From Bradyrhizobium sp. 132 (GTDB lineage Bacteria > Pseudomonadota > Alphaproteobacteria > Rhizobiales > Xanthobacteraceae): a stretch of DNA of 64,000 nucleotides. A model generated the notes under the pieces. That model was not told the DNA's origin and searched no databases. It was given only the letters and a program-made list of their open reading frames with translations. The stretch covers positions 1 to 64,000 of the forward strand of contig NZ_JADPKY010000097.1 of the NCBI RefSeq assembly GCF_023074185.1, in the 5' to 3' direction. The number at the start of each line of letters is the position of its first letter. The first letter of the stretch is position 1. Of this stretch, positions 59,743 through 64,000 are shown one piece after another. Made by a program: the position numbers and the translations under genes.

Positions 59743-60201
59743 TCAAGCCGTTCGCTTGGCGCGCTTGCGAGCCGGGCTGTTCTTGCCCGCTTTCTTCGCC
59801 GCCTTCGCAGGCTTGGCGACCTTCTTCGCCAACTGGTTCACTGCCTTCTTGACCGGCTTCTTCGCCTTGGGCCGCTTCTTCTTCACCTTGGCGCGCTGGG
59901 CGGCGGCGAGCGCCGCCTTCGCCCATTGCGCAAGCTCCGCGGAATCATCGAACAGGCGGGCCGGCAGCTCCCAATAGGAGTTCACCAGCACGGTCTTGGC
60001 GCGGGTCGAATACTGGAACGGCTTTGAGCCTTCGGCCTCAAAGTCCGGGATGGTCATCTCGTCGGCGCGGAAAAAAAGGCCGGCGCGCAGGGCCAGTGCG
60101 AAGTTGATGCCGTCGGCGGAGATGCCGTAGCCGGAAAACATTTTTCGTATGGCGACGGGGCCGAAATCGGCGAACAGGTCGATCAGGAATTCGCGGTCCA
60201 T
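59743..60201 (-). CDS. TfoX/Sxy N-terminal domain protein with Lys/Ala-rich tail
   Basis: 152 residues. Residues 1-95 match the TfoX_N fold (FLIDLFADFGPVAIRKMFSGYGISADG, ALRAGLFFRADE, YWELPARLFDD). The last 48 residues are a repetitive KKAVNQLAKKVAKPAKAAKKAGKN tail like histone H1 or rhizobial H1-like proteins. TfoX is a competence regulator in gamma-proteobacteria; in rhizobia the role is unknown, and the tail suggests nucleic acid binding. ATG 60201; convergent with fabA by five bases. Confidence 0.88.
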   Translation of the reverse strand: MDREFLIDLFADFGPVAIRKMFSGYGISADGINFALALRAGLFFRADEMTIPDFEAEGSKPFQYSTRAKTVLVNSYWELPARLFDDSAELAQWAKAALAAAQRAKVKKKRPKAKKPVKKAVNQLAKKVAKPAKAAKKAGKNSPARKRAKRTA

Positions 60202-60209
60202 GGCGGGCT

Positions 60210-60351
60210 CTCTCGTGCCCCGGACGCAGCGCAGCGTGAAACGGTGCGCTGCTGAGCCGGGGGCCCAGTCGTCTTGTACTGGTGACCATAGCGTGGGTCC
60301 CGGCTCTGCGCAGCAGCGCAAGCGCGCTGCAGCGCGTCCGGGACACGAGAG
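60210..60351. repeat. dispersed palindromic repeat, copy B
   Basis: A 142-base element with near-perfect 18-base terminal inverted repeats (CTCTCGTGCCCCGGACGC against GCGTCCGGGACACGAGAG, one mismatch). Internal GAGCCGGGGG and GGGTCCCGGCTC arms match copy A at 43259-43369. It lies between tfoX-like and sufA. Confidence 0.85.
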
Positions 60352-60364
60352 CAACGTGAGAAGA

Positions 60365-60775
60365 CTACCCGTCGATCGTCGCCGGGCGCAGCTCGACCGA
60401 CTCGCCGCAGCCGCAGGCGGAGATCTGGTTGGGGTTGTTGAAGACGAACTGGGCCTGCATCTTGTCGGCCTTGTAGTCCATCTCGGTGCCGAGCAGGAAC
60501 AGCACGGCCTTGGGATCGACCAGGATCTTGACGCCCTTGTCCTCGACGACTTCGTCGGTTAGACGGACGTCATGGGCGTATTCGACCGTGTAGGACTGGC
60601 CGGCGCAGCCGCCGTTCTTGACGCCGACGCGCAGGCCCACGATCTCGGAATCGGCGCGCTGGGTCAGCTCGCTGATGCGCTGGGCGGCAGCGTCCGTCAG
60701 CCGCATCACCTGCGGGCGGGGCCGCCTCGGCTTTGGAGTGGATGCTGGTGTCGAGCCTGACGATATCTGTGTCAT
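60365..60775 (-). CDS. sufA: iron-sulfur cluster assembly protein SufA (A-type carrier)
   Basis: 136 residues from ATG 60775; TTG 60799 is an in-frame alternative. The N-terminal 25 residues are proline/basic rich. The A-type core has VKNGGCAGQSYTVEY (first Cys) and SACGCGES (C-x-C) at the end, the three ligands that carry Fe-S clusters to apo-proteins. Last gene of the SUF operon, 74 bases after sufT. Confidence 0.92.
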   Translation of the reverse strand: MTQISSGSTPASTPKPRRPRPQVMRLTDAAAQRISELTQRADSEIVGLRVGVKNGGCAGQSYTVEYAHDVRLTDEVVEDKGVKILVDPKAVLFLLGTEMDYKADKMQAQFVFNNPNQISACGCGESVELRPATIDG

Positions 60776-60849
60776 GTCAGTGATGTGGTCCGTTGCCAAG
60801 CGAATTCAATACCAAGGATCTAACAAGGATCTAAAGCCAAGGTTACGCG

Positions 60850-61221
60850 TCACCACATATTGAGCACGAGGCGGGCCTCGTCGCTCATGCGTTCCGGCGT
60901 CCAGGCCGGCTCCCAGATCACCTTGACGTCGACCACGCCGACGCCGGGGACGCTGGCGACCGCGTTCTCGACCATGGTCGGCAGCTCGCCCGCGGCCGGA
61001 CAGTTCGGCGTCGTCAGCGTCATCTGGACGTCGACCGAGCGATCGTCCTTGATCTCGACCTTGTAGATCAGGCCGAGTTCGTAGATGTCGGCCGGGATTT
61101 CCGGATCGAACACGGTCTTGAGCCCGGCGATGATCTCGGTGGTCAAACGTTCGGTCTCCTCAGGCGGCAGTGCCGACCGGGTTTCCATCGGATTGGCTTT
61201 GATTTCGGCCGTGTCACTCAT
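60850..61221 (-). CDS. sufT: SUF system Fe-S cluster assembly protein SufT (DUF59/MIP18 family)
   Basis: 123 residues with the MIP18 motifs DPEIPADIYELGLIY and TTPNCPAAGELP (Cys). It assists maturation of Fe-S proteins in Gram-positive and alphaproteobacterial SUF systems. Its start overlaps the sufS stop by four bases (ATGA), so it is translationally coupled. ATG 61221. Confidence 0.93.
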   Translation of the reverse strand: MSDTAEIKANPMETRSALPPEETERLTTEIIAGLKTVFDPEIPADIYELGLIYKVEIKDDRSVDVQMTLTTPNCPAAGELPTMVENAVASVPGVGVVDVKVIWEPAWTPERMSDEARLVLNMW

Positions 61222-62465
61222 GCGAACAAATCCCGCGCCTTCAACAGCGCCTGTGCCAGATGATCGACTTCTTCCCGCGTATTATACATGCCGAACGACG
61301 CCCGGCATGTGGCCGTGACGTTGAACCGCTCTAAAAGCGGCATCACGCAATGGGTGCCGGCGCGCACCGCGATGCCCTGGCGGTCGATCACGGTGGCGAC
61401 GTCATGGGCGTGCGCGCCCTTCATCTCGAAGGAGATCACCGGGCCCTTGTCGCGCGCGGTGCCGATCAGCCGCAGCGAGTTGATCTCGCGCAGCTTCTCC
61501 TGGGCGTAGGTGACGAGATCGTGCTCGTGCGCGGCGATGCGCTCCTTGCCGATTGAATTGACGTAGTCGATGGCGGTACCAAGTCCGACGGCCTCGACGA
61601 TCGCGGGCGTGCCTGCCTCGAATTTGTGCGGGGGATCGCCATAGGTGACGACATCGCGCGAGACCTCGCGAATCATCTCGCCGCCGCCGTTAAACGGGCG
61701 CATCGCGACGAGGTGGTCGTACTTGGCCCAGAGCACGCCGATGCCGGTCGGACCATAGACCTTGTGGCCCGTGAAGACATAGAAGTCGCAGCCGATGTCC
61801 TGGACATCGACCGGCAGATGCACGGCGCCCTGGCTGCCGTCGACCAGCACGGGAATGCCGCGGGCGTGAGCGATCTTCACGACCTCCTTGACCGGGACGA
61901 TGGTGCCGAGCGCGTTCGACATCTGCGTGATCGCGACCAGCTTGGTCTTCGCCGTCAAGAGCTTCTCGAACTCGTCGATGAGGAAATTGCCTTCGTCGTC
62001 GACCGGCGCCCATTTGATCACCGCGCCATGGCGTTCCCTGAGGAAATGCCAGGGCACGATGTTGGAGTGGTGCTCCATGATCGAGATGACGATCTCGTCG
62101 CCGGCTTTGATATTGGGCTCGCCCCAGGACGAGGCGACGAGGTTGATCGCCTCGGTCGCGTTGCGGGTGAAAATCACTTCCTCAGTCCGGGGCGCATTGA
62201 TGAACTGCGCCACCTTGGTGCGGCCGCCCTCGTAGGCCTCGGTCGCGGCGTTGGCGAGGTAATGCAGGCCGCGATGCACGTTGGCGTATTCGGAGGTATA
62301 GGCCTGCGTCATGCGATCGAGGACGGCACTCGGCTTCTGCGCCGAGGCGGCGTTGTCGAGATAGACCAGCGGCTTGCCGTAGATCTGCATGGCCAGTGCC
62401 GGAAAATCCTGGCGCACGCGCGCAACGTCATAGGCACCGTTCTTGACTGCGGGATGCGTGCTCAT
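61218..62465 (-). CDS. sufS: cysteine desulfurase SufS
   Basis: 415 residues, PLP-dependent fold type I. Motifs: YLDNAASAQKP, HRGLHYLANAATEAYEG, PLP lysine in TGHKVYGPTGIGVLWAKYD and the substrate-binding Cys in RAGTHCVMPLLERF. It provides persulfide sulfur for Fe-S assembly. It overlaps sufD and sufT by four bases each. ATG 62465. Confidence 0.96.
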   Translation of the reverse strand: MSTHPAVKNGAYDVARVRQDFPALAMQIYGKPLVYLDNAASAQKPSAVLDRMTQAYTSEYANVHRGLHYLANAATEAYEGGRTKVAQFINAPRTEEVIFTRNATEAINLVASSWGEPNIKAGDEIVISIMEHHSNIVPWHFLRERHGAVIKWAPVDDEGNFLIDEFEKLLTAKTKLVAITQMSNALGTIVPVKEVVKIAHARGIPVLVDGSQGAVHLPVDVQDIGCDFYVFTGHKVYGPTGIGVLWAKYDHLVAMRPFNGGGEMIREVSRDVVTYGDPPHKFEAGTPAIVEAVGLGTAIDYVNSIGKERIAAHEHDLVTYAQEKLREINSLRLIGTARDKGPVISFEMKGAHAHDVATVIDRQGIAVRAGTHCVMPLLERFNVTATCRASFGMYNTREEVDHLAQALLKARDLFA

Positions 62466-63766
62466 TGGCGCCGCTCCAGCCAGCGCTCGGCAATGCCGAT
62501 CACATGCTCGCGCAGATTATCATCGGCGATCTGCTCGATCGCCTCGCCGACGAAAGCCTGGATCAGCAGCGCCTGAGCCTGCTTCTCCGGCAGGCCGCGC
62601 GCCTTCAGATAGAACAAGAGATTGTCGTCAAGCGCGCCGGCGGTGGCGCCGTGACCGCAGGAGACGTCGTCAGCGAAGATTTCGAGCTCGGGCTTGTTGT
62701 CGGCTTCTGCCTCGTCCGAGAGCAGCAGCGCACGGATCATCATCTTGCCGTCGGTCTTCTGCGCATCGGGACGGACGATGATACGGCCCTGGAACACCGA
62801 GTGCGCACGGTCGTCGATCACGGCGCGAAAAACTTCGCGGCTGAAGCAGTTCGGCACGGCATGGTCGACGACCAGCGTGGTGTCGCCATGTTCGGTCTTC
62901 TGCAACAGGTTCACGCCGTTGACCGAGAGTTCGCTGCCCTCGCCCGCCAGCGTGATGAAGCCCTGGAGCCGGCTGACCGCAGCACCGGTGGTCATGTTGA
63001 AGAAATTGAGCTTTGTATTCGCGCCAACAGTGACGAATTGCGAGGTGATGTTCACCGCATCCGGTGAATCGTCCATCAGGCGGATATGCGCGAGGTCGGT
63101 GTTGTCGCCGACCGAGAGGATGACGGCATCGTTGACCTGGTAAGCCTTAGCGCCGGCCGCGACAAAGCTCTCGATGATGGTGGCACGAGCGCCCTTCCCG
63201 ACCGCGACCTGCGAGCGGGTGAACGTCGATGCCGAAGCAGCAGTCGCGATGTGAATGATCTGGATCGGCGCGGACAGCTGCGCGCCGTCGGCGATATCAA
63301 GCACGACACCGTCGGTCGCCATCGCCGCGTTCAGCGCGATCACCGCATCGGTGGCCGCGGTGTTCAACAGACCGGAATCCTTCTCCAGCGTCTCCCGCAA
63401 GGTCTTGAAGTCCACCTCGGAGGCGAGCGCCTTGACGTCGGAGAGATCGGCAGCGAACACGCCGTCGACCAGCACCAGCTTGCGGGCGCCGGCGATCGCA
63501 TGCGCTTTCACCGCGTCCGCGGCGCGCTTCAACGCAGCCGCATCGGGCGGAGCCGCAAGCGGAAGCACCTCGCCGACCAGCGCACGCAGATCGGTGTACT
63601 TCCATTCCTCGATCCGGCGGTGCGGCAGGCCGAGACGTTCATAGGTCTCGAACGCCTCGCGGCGCGCCGCGATCACAGAAGGCGAACCCGGCAGGCGGCC
63701 TTCGGCGCTGGCGAACAGATCGCTCACCGCACGGCCGTTTCCGGTCTTTGCCACAGCAACGTTCAT
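62462..63766 (-). CDS. sufD: Fe-S cluster assembly protein SufD
   Basis: 434 residues from ATG 63766. SufB/D beta-helix domain with typical sequences such as HSVFQGRIIVRPDAQKTDGKMMIRALLLSDEAEADNKPELEIFADDVSCGHGATAG and a C-terminal helical domain (ALLIQAFVGEAIEQI). It forms the scaffold complex with SufB and SufC. The start lies 12 bases after the sufC stop; AAGGAT precedes it. Confidence 0.95.
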   Translation of the reverse strand: MNVAVAKTGNGRAVSDLFASAEGRLPGSPSVIAARREAFETYERLGLPHRRIEEWKYTDLRALVGEVLPLAAPPDAAALKRAADAVKAHAIAGARKLVLVDGVFAADLSDVKALASEVDFKTLRETLEKDSGLLNTAATDAVIALNAAMATDGVVLDIADGAQLSAPIQIIHIATAASASTFTRSQVAVGKGARATIIESFVAAGAKAYQVNDAVILSVGDNTDLAHIRLMDDSPDAVNITSQFVTVGANTKLNFFNMTTGAAVSRLQGFITLAGEGSELSVNGVNLLQKTEHGDTTLVVDHAVPNCFSREVFRAVIDDRAHSVFQGRIIVRPDAQKTDGKMMIRALLLSDEAEADNKPELEIFADDVSCGHGATAGALDDNLLFYLKARGLPEKQAQALLIQAFVGEAIEQIADDNLREHVIGIAERWLERRQ

Positions 63767-63778
63767 CTCAAACAATCC

Positions 63779-64000
63779 TTACGCGGCGTCCTCGAACTGG
63801 GCGTAGCCGGACGCTTCCAGCTCCAGCGCCAGTTCCTTGCCGCCGCTCTTCACGACACGGCCATTCGACATCACGTGCACGACGTCGGGCACGATGTAGT
63901 TCAGCAGCCGCTGATAATGGGTGATGACGACCATCGCGCGCTTGGGGGAGTGCAGCGCGTTGACGCCGTCGGCTGCGATGCGCAGCGCGTCGATGTCGAG
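63779..64000 (-). CDS. sufC: C-terminal fragment of Fe-S assembly ATPase SufC (5' end outside window)
   Basis: Only the last 73 residues are present, running off the right edge. They contain ITHYQRLLNYIVPDVVHVMSNGRVVKSGGKELALELE, which is diagnostic of SufC: the H-loop His (THYQ) and the conserved C-terminal pattern. It is an ABC-type ATPase that drives the SufBCD complex. Coupled upstream of sufD. Confidence 0.92.
   Translation of the reverse strand, partial: LDIDALRIAADGVNALHSPKRAMVVITHYQRLLNYIVPDVVHVMSNGRVVKSGGKELALELEASGYAQFEDAA

Noticed and set aside
1..64000. CRISPR arrays, tRNA or rRNA genes, prophage or transposase genes
   Set aside because: No regularly spaced direct repeats, no tRNA-like cloverleaf noticed by eye, and no transposase, integrase or phage-structural protein among the translations.

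Overview
The window reads as chromosomal DNA of a Bradyrhizobium-like alphaproteobacterium (Nitrobacteraceae). The signs are high G+C content, frequent GTG/TTG starts, an elongation factor P with a KGN N-terminus, a class I PHA synthase, three outer-membrane barrels that share a mature N-terminus around AADLAARPY, GC-rich palindromic repeats, and a SUF operon in the order sufC-D-S-T-A. No tRNA, rRNA, CRISPR array, phage or insertion sequence was seen. The taxonomic call is inference from protein sequences; no search was run.

Left part (1-24 kb): the tail of an RTX-type secreted protein, a PilZ-like protein, a PrsW-like membrane protease and an HdeD-like protein. Next comes a DAHP synthase gene (aroG) behind what looks like a complete, nearly leaderless attenuator whose leader peptide carries Phe, Tyr and Trp codons. 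After this lie the EF-P modification set (epmB-epmA divergent from efp), an M23-like secreted protein, DUF808, a cupin/AhpD-like pair divergent from a MarR regulator with a palindromic operator, a lytic transglycosylase, an aldolase, an SDR, recJ, a soluble chemoreceptor-like protein and a GAF-adenylate cyclase lacking a transition-state arginine.

Middle part (24-46 kb): a catabolic operon (crotonase, CoA-transferase, TctC-TctB-TctA transporter, PdxA-family dehydrogenase) divergent from a GntR/FCD regulator with a 14-bp inverted-repeat operator. It is followed by a Tat-exported metallo-hydrolase, an alpha-dioxygenase/COX-like haem peroxidase, a haloacid dehalogenase, glpX, homoserine dehydrogenase, an AlaC-like aminotransferase, phaC, MAPEG, a methyltransferase, an outer-membrane barrel, argC translationally coupled to a PaiB-like gene, and a DedA protein.

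Right part (46-64 kb): parE, two more outer-membrane barrels, an SDR, an FAD monooxygenase, a secreted caspase-like protease, an AraC regulator, a DEAD-box helicase with a six-copy hexapeptide tail, a diguanylate cyclase, a FabA-like dehydratase, a TfoX protein with a histone-H1-like tail, and the SUF iron-sulfur operon running off the right edge. Most of the window is housekeeping or ordinary accessory content. The strongest regulatory signal is the aromatic attenuator at 3.9-4.05 kb.
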